From Myxococcota bacterium (lineage in GTDB: Bacteria; Myxococcota_A; UBA9160; SMWR01): 64,000 nucleotides of DNA. A model generated the notes under the pieces. The model saw only the letters and a program-made list of their open reading frames with translations. It was not told where the DNA came from and made no database searches. Below are positions 8,606 to 17,404 of this stretch, piece by piece. The stretch covers positions 62,001 through 126,000 of the forward strand of contig JAKVBI010000001.1 in the NCBI GenBank assembly GCA_022447545.1, in the 5' to 3' direction. Position 1 is the stretch's first letter. Each line of letters opens with the position of its first letter. The translations under genes were made by a program, and so were the position numbers.

Positions 8606-9391
8606 ATGAGCGAAACGAGCGATGCGAAACCCGCCAATCGACTGGCGGGAAAAGTCGCTCTGGTGACCGGCGGTGCGCGGGGAATCGGAGAAGCAGTGGT
8701 GCGCGTGTTCACGGCCGAGGGCGCGCGGGTCTTGTTCGGCGATCTACGTGATGAACTCGGTGAGCGCGTCGCAAAAGACATCGGGTGCGATGCAGCCTAT
8801 CTCCACCACGACGTGCGCGAAGAAGAAAGTTGGCGCCAATTCGTGGACGCGGCAGCCGAACGTTTCGGGAGGATCGACGCACTGGTCAACAACGCGGGCA
8901 TCATCCACATCAGCCCCCTCATCGACACCTCGCTCGGCGACTATCTCGACGTAGTCAATACCAACCAGCTCGGTTGCTTTCTCGGAATGCGCAGCGTGGC
9001 ACCCGTCATGGCCAAAGCCGGCAGGGGCTCGATCGTCAACATCTCGTCCACCCAGGGCCTGGAAGGCGCGGCTGGCCTGAGTGCCTATGTGGCCAGCAAA
9101 TTCGCCGTGACGGGCATGACACAGACCGCGGCCCTGGAACTAGGACCCCAGGGAATTCGGGTCAACTCCATCCATCCCGGCGGAATCGACACCGAAATGG
9201 GAGACGGGGACATGGAGGGCTTCGAGGAAATAGACAGCGAGGCCTTCTTCGCTTCCACGCCGGCTGGGCGGATGGGCGCTCCGGAAGAAGTAGCGCGTAT
9301 GGCGCTCTACCTTGCAAGCGACGAATCCGATTACGTCCGCGGTGCGGCCTTTCGTGTGGACGGGGGCATCATGGCGGGCGAGCGTTACTAG
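8606..9391 (+). CDS. SDR family oxidoreductase
   Basis: A 261-residue classical short-chain dehydrogenase. It has the TGGARGIG nucleotide loop, NNAGI, INISSTQG with the catalytic Ser, and YVASK with the Tyr/Lys pair. The C-terminus FRVDGGIMAGERY is typical of the family. The ATG at 8606 has CTGGAGG 5 nt upstream; an upstream in-frame start at 8552 lacks one. The substrate is not predictable. It probably shares a transcript with the preceding CoA-transferase, suggesting a dehydrogenation step on a CoA-activated or alcohol intermediate (inference). Confidence 0.93.
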   Translation: MSETSDAKPANRLAGKVALVTGGARGIGEAVVRVFTAEGARVLFGDLRDELGERVAKDIGCDAAYLHHDVREEESWRQFVDAAAERFGRIDALVNNAGIIHISPLIDTSLGDYLDVVNTNQLGCFLGMRSVAPVMAKAGRGSIVNISSTQGLEGAAGLSAYVASKFAVTGMTQTAALELGPQGIRVNSIHPGGIDTEMGDGDMEGFEEIDSEAFFASTPAGRMGAPEEVARMALYLASDESDYVRGAAFRVDGGIMAGERY

Positions 9392-9403
9392 CGAAAATAC
9401 GAC

Positions 9404-10327
9404 TCAGAGCGCCGCCAGGCACTCGAGGGTGCGCAGTCTGCATGCTTCTTCATCGTCCCCTATGACGAAAGGCGCCGCCAAAAGATCGGTGAGGCCTGCA
9501 GATTCGAACGAGCGAATTCGCTCGCGAACGTGGCGTTCATTGCCGACGACACATACCTGCGCGGCGGTGTCGCAGTCACCCAGTGAAATCATTCGTTGAT
9601 AGCGGGGAATCGCGTCGTAGGTGGAAAAGTGAGAGGCCAGCGCTTCGCGACATCCCTCCACATCGTCGGTGACGAGAACGGGGAGCACCGTCCCGACCCT
9701 GGGTTCAGGGCGTCCGGCCGCTGAGGCCGCCTGGCGAATTTCGGGGCCGATCACTCGCTCGATCGCCGCCTCGTCGCACCAGGTCGCAATGGTTCCATCC
9801 GCCACCTCGCCAGCCACACGCAACATCATGGAGCCGAGGGCTCCCACCAGGATTGGCATTACCGACGCCCCCGGAGTGCCGAACATGGCATGGACGCGGA
9901 ACACCTGACCTTCATGATTCACCTGTCCGGTTCCCGCCATCGATGCGCGAAGAACTTCGACATACTCCCGCACCTGGCGAGCCGGACGCTCGAAAGGAAT
10001 ACCGTGCATGGTCTCGATGACGACCTGCTGGGAACAGCCGACACCGAGAGTCAGCCGGCCTCCCAACTCGCCGCGAAGAGAGTGGGCCTGGCGGGCCAGG
10101 GCCAGGGGATGGAAGAGATAGGTGGGAATCACCGCGCTCCCGAGTTCCAACCGCTGGGTAACCGCACCCGCCGCCTGCAGTGCAACCAATGCGTCGAGGC
10201 TCCAGGGCAGGTAAGGCACCCAGGCTCCGTCGAACCCCATCTGCTCCGCCTGTCTTGCACGCACTCGAACCTGCTCGAGGTCCGAAGGCTCTCCCCAGGT
10301 CTCGCTGACGAAGACACCGACCCTCAC
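9404..10327 (-). CDS. LLM-class (luciferase-like) F420-type oxidoreductase
   Basis: A 307-residue TIM-barrel protein of the luciferase-like monooxygenase superfamily: GFDGAWVPYLPWSLDALVAL, then RLELGSAVIPTYLFHPLALA and GGRLTLGVGCSQQ. It lacks N-terminal extensions. Such stand-alone members usually use coenzyme F420 for hydride transfer, though FMN-dependent members exist. The start is GTG with no visible Shine-Dalgarno. CATGAT lies exactly 6 nt before the GTG and TGAACA 17 nt further upstream, which fits a leaderless transcript. It converges on the SDR ending at 9391. Confidence 0.92.
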   Translation of the reverse strand: MRVGVFVSETWGEPSDLEQVRVRARQAEQMGFDGAWVPYLPWSLDALVALQAAGAVTQRLELGSAVIPTYLFHPLALARQAHSLRGELGGRLTLGVGCSQQVVIETMHGIPFERPARQVREYVEVLRASMAGTGQVNHEGQVFRVHAMFGTPGASVMPILVGALGSMMLRVAGEVADGTIATWCDEAAIERVIGPEIRQAASAAGRPEPRVGTVLPVLVTDDVEGCREALASHFSTYDAIPRYQRMISLGDCDTAAQVCVVGNERHVRERIRSFESAGLTDLLAAPFVIGDDEEACRLRTLECLAAL

Positions 10328-10333
10328 GGCAAC

Positions 10334-10362
10334 ATCATGCCACGAAGGACATCAGGTGTTCA
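10334..10362 (-). promoter_or_regulatory. Candidate promoter giving a leaderless LLM mRNA
   Basis: On the minus strand TGAACA (10362-10357), a 17-nt spacer, then CATGAT (10339-10334), 6 nt before the GTG start at 10327. A transcription start about 7 nt after the -10 element would coincide with the start codon. Confidence 0.35.
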
Positions 10363-10409
10363 GGGCGAATCGAGTCCATCCTGGGGCAGCTTCCCCGTTG
10401 CAATGAAGG

Positions 10410-10505
10410 TCAGGCTCCCTGTCCCTCGATCGGCTGCGCATCGAACAGCTGAGCCAGGACGAACGCCCGGACTCGATCTCGCAGTTCCCGTGTCTCCTCC
10501 TCCAC
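10410..10505 (-). CDS. Possible 31-residue small protein
   Basis: A short GTG frame between the glycosyltransferase gene and the LLM gene, preceded by GGGAGG 9-10 nt upstream. The peptide has an amphipathic helix (REL RDRVRAFVLAQLFDAQ) and ends EGQGA. The helix vaguely resembles the first helix of acyl-carrier-type domains, so it could be a gene remnant. Third positions are G/C in about two thirds of codons. No other frame here looks coding. It rests on pattern only. Confidence 0.25.
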   Translation of the reverse strand: MEEETRELRDRVRAFVLAQLFDAQPIEGQGA

Positions 10506-10592
10506 GGTCTCTCGCCTCCCTTCCGGCTGCGCATTCTACGCGGCTCAGCGGAGTCCAGCATCCGCTACAAAAGACTCGAGAGCTTCTTCAGA

Positions 10593-12242
10593 TCACTCCA
10601 CCCGAGTCGGAGCTTCCCGGCGCCGATACACTTCGACGATTGGCCCACCGAAGCGACGCCGGGCGACGAGAGCAGGACCCGCGTGAAAACGCGCTCCCTC
10701 GGGACTCAACTCGACGACAAAGACACGGTCGAGGCCAGCCTTTCGGAGCTCCAGCCATGCCAAAACATCGCTGTCGTGCATTCGAATGTTCTTGAGCGAA
10801 GAGGAGTCGAGCCAGCTCTCGACTGGACTCACATAGACAAACCAGGCGGGATCACGTTCCTCCAACTCTCGAATCATCTCCCTCTGCATCTCGATCGCAG
10901 CGTCGTGATTCTCCATCAGTGGATACATGTATATGTGTCCAGTCGCGCATCGAAGTTCTGAATAGAAACAGATCTGTGGTTCCGAGCCGAATACCGCAAT
11001 GCTGTCGCCTGGATCGGCCAGGGATCCAATAAATGATGCAATCCGAAGAGATTCCGCGAAGGGGTTTCGAGGCCCATAACTCACACGCGTAAGATCCACT
11101 GGTGTGAGTTCAAACATCGCCTGACGCTGAGACGCCAGTGTTCCTCCTACACACGCGAGCGCAATCAAAACCGCCGTCAATGCTCCCGCGAGAGTTCCTG
11201 CGTTTTTTCCCATCCACCGCTCCACAGCGAGACAAAAGGCTCCAGCCAACAGAGAGAACGCGGGAAGCGCGAGCACGAAGTAGTGGGGACGGAAATTGAG
11301 CCCCGGGGCCACGGCCAGCAGAGAAAATAGGAGCGTGGGAAGCAGGAAGCGGGTCTGGCCCCGAACGCGCTCATCCCAGATCAGAGCACTGCAACCGGCT
11401 CCAGCCAGGACCCAAAGCCAGGGCGATCCAGCGGCGACGGCTCCACCAAAGATTTTCAACAGCATCCATGAGCCTTCCAGACTCATGTGTCCGGTGTAGG
11501 TCCAGGCGTAACTCACCGCCCAGTACCAAAAACTGGGCAAGACCCCTGCCGCAGCCAGGATGCCCGCTGCCAGCAATAGTGGTGTGGACACGCCGAGCAA
11601 CAGAGCACCTGTGCCGCGTCCCCAGGTCACCAGGGACATTTGTCTGGCGCGAGCATCCAGTGCAACCAACACCAGGGCCAACAAAACGAAGGCTGCCCCC
11701 TGTTGTTTCATCGTCACGCCCGTTCCCAGGAGCACCCCCGCGATCGGGAATGCTGCGATGCGCCAGCCCTCGAGGGCTCGCATCAGCACGACAAGCCCGG
11801 TGACCGCGGGCAACAACACGAAATGCTCCGCGTTCGCGTAAGCTCCCTGCAGCGCCGGCCCGAGTGACAAAGTCGCAAAAACAATTGCCGACACCCCCGC
11901 GGCCAGATCCCCTAGGCTGCGACGCGCCAGGAAAAAAACCGCCAGAATCGTGGCAGCGTTGATCCAAGACAGCCCGCTGTGAATCCCTCGAACTGTCTCC
12001 CCGAAGATCGCCATGACGCCCGCATACGCGGCATAGATGCCTGGGAACTTCAGGTTGTAGACCTGCTCGTAGGGTGGAATTCCATTGAGCAGAAGTTGAC
12101 CCGCGTAGGCGTATTCCCCTTCGTCGCGTTGCAGAGGTGCGTCGAGAACGCGCCAGCGCAAAGACACCCCCATCGAAAGTGCAAGCCCGAGCAACGCCCA
12201 GCCGAATCGGCGACTGATGCGACTCATAGATGTTCCGGGCAT
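10593..12242 (-). CDS. GT39-like multi-pass membrane glycosyltransferase
   Basis: A 549-residue integral membrane protein with about 10-12 predicted hydrophobic segments. The first extracytoplasmic loop has LQRDEGEYAYAGQLLLNG and PPYEQVYNLKFPGIYAAY, a pattern typical of ArnT/PMT-like (GT39, GT-C fold) enzymes in which the acidic residues act in lipid-linked sugar transfer. A soluble C-terminal domain of about 160 residues follows the membrane region. The ATG at 12242 is preferred for TTGGAG 8 nt upstream; 12227 is an alternative. A long upstream extension of the frame looks non-coding. The donor and acceptor are unknown. Confidence 0.8.
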   Translation of the reverse strand: MPGTSMSRISRRFGWALLGLALSMGVSLRWRVLDAPLQRDEGEYAYAGQLLLNGIPPYEQVYNLKFPGIYAAYAGVMAIFGETVRGIHSGLSWINAATILAVFFLARRSLGDLAAGVSAIVFATLSLGPALQGAYANAEHFVLLPAVTGLVVLMRALEGWRIAAFPIAGVLLGTGVTMKQQGAAFVLLALVLVALDARARQMSLVTWGRGTGALLLGVSTPLLLAAGILAAAGVLPSFWYWAVSYAWTYTGHMSLEGSWMLLKIFGGAVAAGSPWLWVLAGAGCSALIWDERVRGQTRFLLPTLLFSLLAVAPGLNFRPHYFVLALPAFSLLAGAFCLAVERWMGKNAGTLAGALTAVLIALACVGGTLASQRQAMFELTPVDLTRVSYGPRNPFAESLRIASFIGSLADPGDSIAVFGSEPQICFYSELRCATGHIYMYPLMENHDAAIEMQREMIRELEERDPAWFVYVSPVESWLDSSSLKNIRMHDSDVLAWLELRKAGLDRVFVVELSPEGARFHAGPALVARRRFGGPIVEVYRRREAPTRVE

Positions 12243-12404
12243 GGCGGAGGCTCCAACGTCTCGACTCAAACCACGCCCCCGTGAGACGGGTCCAAATCGG
12301 CCCCATGCAAGCCTCGGATACGATTCATAGAACCAACATACAACGGCGGAACGACTACAGTCGCCCTGCGGCACCTTTTGACCGTCAACCGCCCCCAGGT
12401 CTGG

Positions 12405-12433
12405 TTGACCCACCCCGTCCAACCCTTTAGCGT
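12405..12433 (+). promoter_or_regulatory. Candidate sigma-70 promoter giving a leaderless SDR mRNA
   Basis: TTGACC (12405-12410), a 17-nt spacer, TAGCGT (12428-12433), then exactly 6 nt to the GTG start at 12440. No clear Shine-Dalgarno fits between them. This is the clearest of the leaderless-type starts in the window. Confidence 0.5.
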
Positions 12434-12439
12434 CGAGAG

Positions 12440-13255
12440 GTGGACAGAGAAGACTCCGAGCATTCGATCCTGGGGCTGGATGGCCGAACTGCGCTCGTTT
12501 CGGGTGCCGGCAACGGAATCGGGCGCGTATGCGCACTCGCTCTGGCGAGCCTGGGTGTGCGTGTGGCTGTGGTCGACATCGACGCTGAGGCCGCGCGATC
12601 GGTCGCCGACGAGATCACCTCAGCGGGCGATCACGCCATCGCCATTGGAGCCGATGTCAGACAGTCCGATGACGCCCAGCGCATGGTGGATGCCACCGTC
12701 GAGTCCTTGGGGGGCCTCGACATCTGCGTCAACAATGCCGGCGGCATGCTCGAACACAAGCGCAGCCGCTTCCTGGACGCGACTCCAGAATTCATCGAGG
12801 ACATGCTCGACCTCAATCTTGGCGCCGTCTTTCGCTGCGGCCAGATCGAGGCACGCTCGATGTTGGAGCGTAAGACCGGAGGCTCGATCATCAACGTCAG
12901 TTCACTGGGGGGAATTCGCGCGGTACGAGGTGTCAACGCCTACGGAGCTGCCAAGGCCGGTGTCATTCAACTGACGCGAACCATGGCCGTAGAACTCGGA
13001 CCCCTGGGCATTCGAACCAACGCCATCGCACCGGGTACCACGCTCACACGGGCGGTCGACGACACCACCGCAGCGCGTGCACTCGAAACCACTGCCGCCG
13101 TAAACCCGCTAAGAAGGTTGGCACACCCCGAGGACATGGCCGGAGCGGTGATCTTTCTAGCCTCGGACCTGTCGCGCTACGTCAACGGTCAATGCATCGC
13201 GATCGACGGTGGATTCGAGGCTTCGGTGGGAGTCATCGCACGCGCCAAGACCTGA
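12440..13255 (+). CDS. SDR family oxidoreductase
   Basis: A 271-residue classical SDR: VSGAGNGIGR nucleotide loop, NNAGG, INVSSLGG and YGAAK (catalytic Tyr/Lys), ending with AIDGGFEASVG. The GTG start lies 6 nt after a TAGCGT hexamer with a good -35 (TTGACC), so the mRNA is probably leaderless. It faces the divergent glycosyltransferase gene and converges on the ABM-domain gene. The substrate is unknown. It sits at the edge of the oxidation island that includes two P450s. Confidence 0.93.
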   Translation: MDREDSEHSILGLDGRTALVSGAGNGIGRVCALALASLGVRVAVVDIDAEAARSVADEITSAGDHAIAIGADVRQSDDAQRMVDATVESLGGLDICVNNAGGMLEHKRSRFLDATPEFIEDMLDLNLGAVFRCGQIEARSMLERKTGGSIINVSSLGGIRAVRGVNAYGAAKAGVIQLTRTMAVELGPLGIRTNAIAPGTTLTRAVDDTTAARALETTAAVNPLRRLAHPEDMAGAVIFLASDLSRYVNGQCIAIDGGFEASVGVIARAKT

Positions 13256-13266
13256 GCACAAGGATC

Positions 13267-13608
13267 TCAGGCAGTGAAGAAATCCGCCCGAGGCTTGCCT
13301 TCAGGATCGTAGACAGGCTCCGAGAGATCACAGCGGAATTTCGATACATCGATCCCGCGCACTTCGTGGTCACCGATCGTTTTGAGCATCGCCTTGTAAT
13401 AGGGACCATTCAGGTGGGCGGCCAGTGATTCCTGGTCGTCCCAGCGCTCGTAAACATAGATCCGGGCAGCGTTGGTTGGATCCGCACACCACACATAATC
13501 GACGCATCCCGCCTGGGAGCGCGTCTCCTCCATGAGAAGCCGGGCCGCTTCGATGGCGGCATCTCGCTGCTCCGGGTTCACGTCGACAGTTCCAGCGATG
13601 AGTATCAT
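13267..13608 (-). CDS. Antibiotic biosynthesis monooxygenase (ABM)-domain protein
   Basis: A 113-residue single-domain protein. MILIAGTVDVNPEQRDAA, the central CVDYVWCADP and YVYERWDDQESLAAHL match the dimeric alpha/beta ABM fold. Cofactor-free members oxidise quinol-type substrates, while many are of unknown function. AGGAG lies 6-7 nt before the ATG. It is the last gene of a minus-strand operon (P450, SDR, LLM, SnoaL-like, ABM) with gaps of 26-46 nt, so it probably acts on the same pathway. Confidence 0.88.
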   Translation of the reverse strand: MILIAGTVDVNPEQRDAAIEAARLLMEETRSQAGCVDYVWCADPTNAARIYVYERWDDQESLAAHLNGPYYKAMLKTIGDHEVRGIDVSKFRCDLSEPVYDPEGKPRADFFTA

Positions 13609-13637
13609 TTCGGTCTCCTGATCAGGTGCAAGCTCGT

Positions 13638-14081
13638 TCAGAAATCATCGGGCAGGGGAATCGGCGCCGCACTGAAATCGGGAGGCCCCAGATACAAGGG
13701 CTCGAAACGCCGGCGGAAAAAGAACCAGTCGTCTCCCACACATGCGTATTGGTCCTGGTACATCCCCAGATTCATCACCGGCGTTCCATCGGTTTGCCGA
13801 AGATATTCCGTGATCGTCCAGCGCCCGGTGGCCTCGGCTCCGCTGACCTCGATGATCCCACCATGGGCAATCTGACTCACGAACGAGAAGGTAGAAACCA
13901 GGTGTCGCCAGTGCTCGACGACCTGCTCTCGACCCGTCACGATTCTCCCCAGGATTCGCCACTCACCATTCTCAGCCCAGGTTGCGCCGAAAGCGTTTCC
14001 ATCGTTTCGGGTCACCGCCTCGGCGTACCGCGCCACCAGTGTGCGAATCCCGAGTTCTGCTGCCAGATCCGACTGCTCCAC
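13638..14081 (-). CDS. SnoaL-like/NTF2-fold protein
   Basis: A 147-residue cone-fold protein: an N-terminal helix LGIRTLVARYAEAVTRND, ENGEWRILGRIVTGREQVVEHW, and C-terminal strands with WTITEYLRQTDG and WFFFRRRFEPLY. This pattern is common in the NTF2-like superfamily (dehydratases, isomerases and non-enzymatic members) found in steroid and polyketide pathways. The GTG start at 14081 is chosen because AAAAGGGAG lies 7 nt before it; a TTG 21 nt upstream would place that site inside the gene. Confidence 0.87.
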   Translation of the reverse strand: MEQSDLAAELGIRTLVARYAEAVTRNDGNAFGATWAENGEWRILGRIVTGREQVVEHWRHLVSTFSFVSQIAHGGIIEVSGAEATGRWTITEYLRQTDGTPVMNLGMYQDQYACVGDDWFFFRRRFEPLYLGPPDFSAAPIPLPDDF

Positions 14082-14107
14082 CGTTCTCTCCCTTTTCCGC
14101 AACGGCC

Positions 14108-15097
14108 TCAGTGGCCCGCCAACCTGGCGACCACTGGCGCAAAGGCCTCCAACGCATCATCCCCGATGGTCACGTAGGAGATTCCATAGATCTCGCGCCT
14201 TCGCTCGAGCTCCTCACAGATCCCGTCCACACTACCGATCAAAGCGTGAGGAAATTCCAGCATCTGTTCCCGGGTGAGCCCCATGGCAGATCCCATACCC
14301 TCGGCAGTGGCAGCGGCAGCGTTGGTCACAATGCTGAAGTAGGCGCCAATCTCGAGTTCCAAATCAACGAAACGCTCGCCCGCCCCCTCGCGCACCCAAC
14401 CCACCTTTCGCTCCGTCTCCTGCGCGGTCGATAGCGCGACGCCGTCCGGACCGATCACCCCCGAGCGATTATTGAAGTTGAAACTGACGATGTCAGCTCG
14501 CTCTCCGGCCAGCCTCAAGACCCGAGGACTCCCACCGCCGATCATGATGGGAGGACGCGGTTTCTGGACGGGTTGGGGGACTCCCTCGTATTCCCGGGCG
14601 ACCACGTGTTCACCGGCAAACTCGAGCTGACCCTCGCTCATGTGAGCTTCCAGAAAATCCACCACCTCAATCAATCGATCGATCCTCTTGGGCGCCGGAT
14701 CGAATTCCAGACCGATCGCCGCGTACTCATCGCGCAGCCAGCCAGCGCCGAGACCGAGTTCGAGACGTCCATCGGACAATAGATCCAGAGTCGCGGCCTC
14801 CTTGGCGAGTACGGCGGGATGGCGATAGTCGATGCAGAACACACGGCTACCGATTTTTAAAGTGGTGGTCGCGGCAGCGGCGGCAGCCATGGCGGGAACA
14901 GCCGCCAGCTCTTGGAGCGGATGCCGAGTGCGCTCGAGGGCTGGTCCGGGGCCGATGATGTGGTCGGCCAGGTGAAGCGCCGAATACCCGAGTTCCTCGA
15001 CCTGCAAAGCGCGCTCGTTCCACTGCTGGGCAGAACTCGCACTGAAGGATTGGACCGCGAAGCGGAAAGGTTTCGGTGCCACCGTTTCCTTCGACAC
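14108..15097 (-). CDS. LLM-class F420-type oxidoreductase
   Basis: A 329-residue luciferase-like TIM barrel: FRFAVQSFSASSAQQW, then EELGYSALHLADHIIGPGPA, KIGSRVFCIDYRHPAVLAKEA and GRLELGLGAGWLRDEY. This is the pattern of the subfamily whose members often carry names such as 'TIGR03621 family F420-dependent'. The GTG at 15097 is preferred because CAGGA is 6 nt upstream; a GTG at 15103 would abut that site. It is the third gene of the P450-led minus-strand operon, 44 nt after the SDR and 26 nt before the SnoaL-like gene. Confidence 0.9.
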   Translation of the reverse strand: MSKETVAPKPFRFAVQSFSASSAQQWNERALQVEELGYSALHLADHIIGPGPALERTRHPLQELAAVPAMAAAAAATTTLKIGSRVFCIDYRHPAVLAKEAATLDLLSDGRLELGLGAGWLRDEYAAIGLEFDPAPKRIDRLIEVVDFLEAHMSEGQLEFAGEHVVAREYEGVPQPVQKPRPPIMIGGGSPRVLRLAGERADIVSFNFNNRSGVIGPDGVALSTAQETERKVGWVREGAGERFVDLELEIGAYFSIVTNAAAATAEGMGSAMGLTREQMLEFPHALIGSVDGICEELERRREIYGISYVTIGDDALEAFAPVVARLAGH

Positions 15098-15141
15098 ATG
15101 CACTCCTGTGTTCGACCGCCCAGTCAGAAGGAAATCGGGTG

Positions 15142-15900
15142 TCAGAAATTCACTCGCTTGGTGAATCCACCGTCTACCACCAGATTGACCCCTGTGACAT
15201 GGGCGGCAGCAGGGCTGACGAGAAACGCCGCTGCTCTCGCCACATCATCCGGACTACCCATGCGACCGCTCGGATGGTCGGCGACCGCCTGCTCGTACAT
15301 CTGAGGCATATTCTTTTCAATCATCTGCCACGACCCTCCCTCGAAGTAGATCGGCCCCGGGCATATGGTATTCACGCGGACCCCAGATGGGCCGAATGCC
15401 TGGGAGAGACCGTTGGAGTGAACCACGAGCGCCGCCTTGAGGGAGTTGTACGGCATGGGTCCCATGAACGTTTCCACAGCTGCGGTGGATGCAATGAAGA
15501 GTACGCTGGCGGCATCCGATTCCTGAAGAGCGGGTAGACCCGCCTCAAAACAACGCACCGCTCCCATCAGGTCGACCTCGAAGATGGACTTCCAGCCCTC
15601 TTCGTCTGGACCTCCACCACCCGTGGTGTTGCTCACGATGATATCGAGGCCCCCGAGTTGCTCGACCGAGTCCCCCACCCAGGCCCGCAGTGCCGGACCG
15701 TCCGAGACATCCAGAGCTGTGGCAATGACACGACTACCACTCTTTTCGATTTCGGAAGCTGCGTCATCGAGATCCTTTTGACCACGAGCGCAAATTGAAA
15801 CGTCTGCGCCCTCCTCTGCCAGAGTTTGGGCGATGGCACGCCCTATTCCTCGGCTGGCTCCCGTTACGATTGCTTTTTTTCCCGCTAGGCCCAGATCCAT
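15142..15900 (-). CDS. SDR family oxidoreductase
   Basis: A 252-residue SDR: VTGASRGIGRAIA nucleotide loop, then SNTTGGGG in place of the usual NNAG, LFIASTAAV with the catalytic Ser, and YNSLK (Tyr/Lys). The C-terminus LVVDGGFTKRVNF is typical. The NNAG replacement is seen in a subset of SDRs and does not by itself imply inactivity. AGGTAGGGAAG lies just before the ATG. It is second in the operon, 46 nt after the P450 gene. Confidence 0.92.
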   Translation of the reverse strand: MDLGLAGKKAIVTGASRGIGRAIAQTLAEEGADVSICARGQKDLDDAASEIEKSGSRVIATALDVSDGPALRAWVGDSVEQLGGLDIIVSNTTGGGGPDEEGWKSIFEVDLMGAVRCFEAGLPALQESDAASVLFIASTAAVETFMGPMPYNSLKAALVVHSNGLSQAFGPSGVRVNTICPGPIYFEGGSWQMIEKNMPQMYEQAVADHPSGRMGSPDDVARAAAFLVSPAAAHVTGVNLVVDGGFTKRVNF

Positions 15901-15946
15901 CTTCCCTACCTCCGAAACCGGATTCGAATCCTCCGGATAATTGCAT

Positions 15947-17197
15947 TCATGGGGTGTCGAAATCGATGTGGAGTTCCATGAGCCCTCGGAGCAGGATGTT
16001 GGGCTCGTAAATCAACTCGCTCTGCTGGGTGGACAGACGAAAGTTCCCGATTCGCGCCAACAGTCGCTCGAATGCAACTTGCATCTCCTTACGAGCGAGC
16101 ATGGCGCCCAAACAGAAGTGGATCCCCAAACCAAAGGCAACGTGATCCGAGGCATTCTCCCGCGTGATGTCAAAGCGATCGGGATCTCGAAAGACAGCTT
16201 CATCGCGATTGGCCGATGCGAAGCGCAGCATGGCCATGGATCCCGCCGGAATGTCGACCCCACCGAGTCGAGTATCGCACTTGACCACACGCCACATGTT
16301 CGCCGTGGGTGTCGCCAGGCGCAGCACTTCCTCGACGAAGTTAGGAATCAAATCCGGTTGCCTGGCGAGTTGATCCCGCGCCTCGGGATGCTGTGACAAG
16401 AGCAGCACTCCCTCGGTAATCGAAGAAGCCGTCGTTTCATTCCCAGCCACCAGAAGTTGCTGGAGAATAGAGAGACATTCTGCGGTGTCGAGAGAGCGCT
16501 CGCCTTCAACCTCCGCGTTTACGACATCCGAAAGGATGTCGTCTCTTGGATTCTGCTTCCGATCTTCCAGAATCGATGCGAAATATTTCTGAAATTCGAC
16601 GATCAATCGAGCCGCCTCGACCTGCTCGTCAAGACTGGCCATCCCCCCCAACTGCGCAACGAATCCGTCCGACCAGCGCTTGAAGCTCGCAAGGTCTTCG
16701 CGAGGCACTCCCAATTGGCCGGCGATGACCGTGAGGGGAACTGGGACCCCATAGTGCGACCTCACCTCGACCGTTCCGTCGTCGATGAAGTCATCGATCA
16801 ACTCGTCGCAGAGCCCCTCAATCGCAGAAGCCAGGCCGTTGACACGGCGGGGAGTAAAGGCTCGATTCACCAACGAACGGAAACGCTTTTGCTCCGGGGG
16901 GTCCGCAGTCAACATGGTATCGACAGGAGGCCAGCCATCCTTTGCGATTTCCTGTACCTCAGACGGCAAGCCACGAGAGCTTCCCCCCATCGCGACACCA
17001 AATCGATTCGAGAAGATCTCCGGCTTCTTGAGAGCCTCGGCAACGTGCTCGTAGGATGCGACTTGGTAGATGCCCGAACGCGAATCGAGATAAACCGGAG
17101 CTTCGGCACGCAGCCTCGCGTAGTACTCGTAGGGGGCAACGATCAACTCGGGGTCGAAGGGATTGAAATCCTCGAGTCGACTGGTGGGGGCGGTCAC
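15947..17197 (-). CDS. Cytochrome P450 (soluble bacterial class)
   Basis: A 416-residue P450. The I-helix oxygen-activation motif is LLVAGNETTASSITE, EEVLRLAT gives the ExxR, and FGLGIHFCLGAMLARKE is the haem loop with the proximal Cys. There is no membrane anchor. Length and motifs fit CYP families of steroid, terpene and fatty-acid hydroxylation, but the substrate cannot be assigned. The GTG at 17197 was chosen for AGAGGAGAG 6 nt upstream. It is the first gene of a five-gene minus-strand operon, divergent from a second P450. No ferredoxin gene is adjacent, so redox partners must be encoded elsewhere. Confidence 0.95.
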   Translation of the reverse strand: MTAPTSRLEDFNPFDPELIVAPYEYYARLRAEAPVYLDSRSGIYQVASYEHVAEALKKPEIFSNRFGVAMGGSSRGLPSEVQEIAKDGWPPVDTMLTADPPEQKRFRSLVNRAFTPRRVNGLASAIEGLCDELIDDFIDDGTVEVRSHYGVPVPLTVIAGQLGVPREDLASFKRWSDGFVAQLGGMASLDEQVEAARLIVEFQKYFASILEDRKQNPRDDILSDVVNAEVEGERSLDTAECLSILQQLLVAGNETTASSITEGVLLLSQHPEARDQLARQPDLIPNFVEEVLRLATPTANMWRVVKCDTRLGGVDIPAGSMAMLRFASANRDEAVFRDPDRFDITRENASDHVAFGLGIHFCLGAMLARKEMQVAFERLLARIGNFRLSTQQSELIYEPNILLRGLMELHIDFDTP

Positions 17198-17258
17198 GGA
17201 GACTCTCCTCTGGGTTTTCGGCACGGCATGGTGAACCCGTCACGGTACCCTTGCACTC

Positions 17259-17287
17259 ATCCTGATGTTCCGACGGGCCGAGGTCAA
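17259..17287 (-). promoter_or_regulatory. Candidate promoter of the P450-SDR-LLM operon
   Basis: On the minus strand TTGACC (17287-17282), a 17-nt spacer and CAGGAT (17264-17259), about 62 nt before the P450 start. The -35 is good and the -10 is weak. Confidence 0.25.
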
Positions 17288-17404
17288 CGGCATTATCTCG
17301 GGTTCGAGCCTTCAAGGGGTCTCACACGCCAACTCACTCTGGCTGTGGATCCAGCGCGTTGAAATCCACGTGGGCGCATGAGATTCTCGGGACCGGAGTT
17401 ACCC

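Noticed and set aside
12243-12536. N-terminal extension of the glycosyltransferase frame
   Set aside because: Arg/Pro-rich, no homology pattern, and it would overlap the promoter and start of the divergent SDR; ATG 12242 has a good ribosome site.
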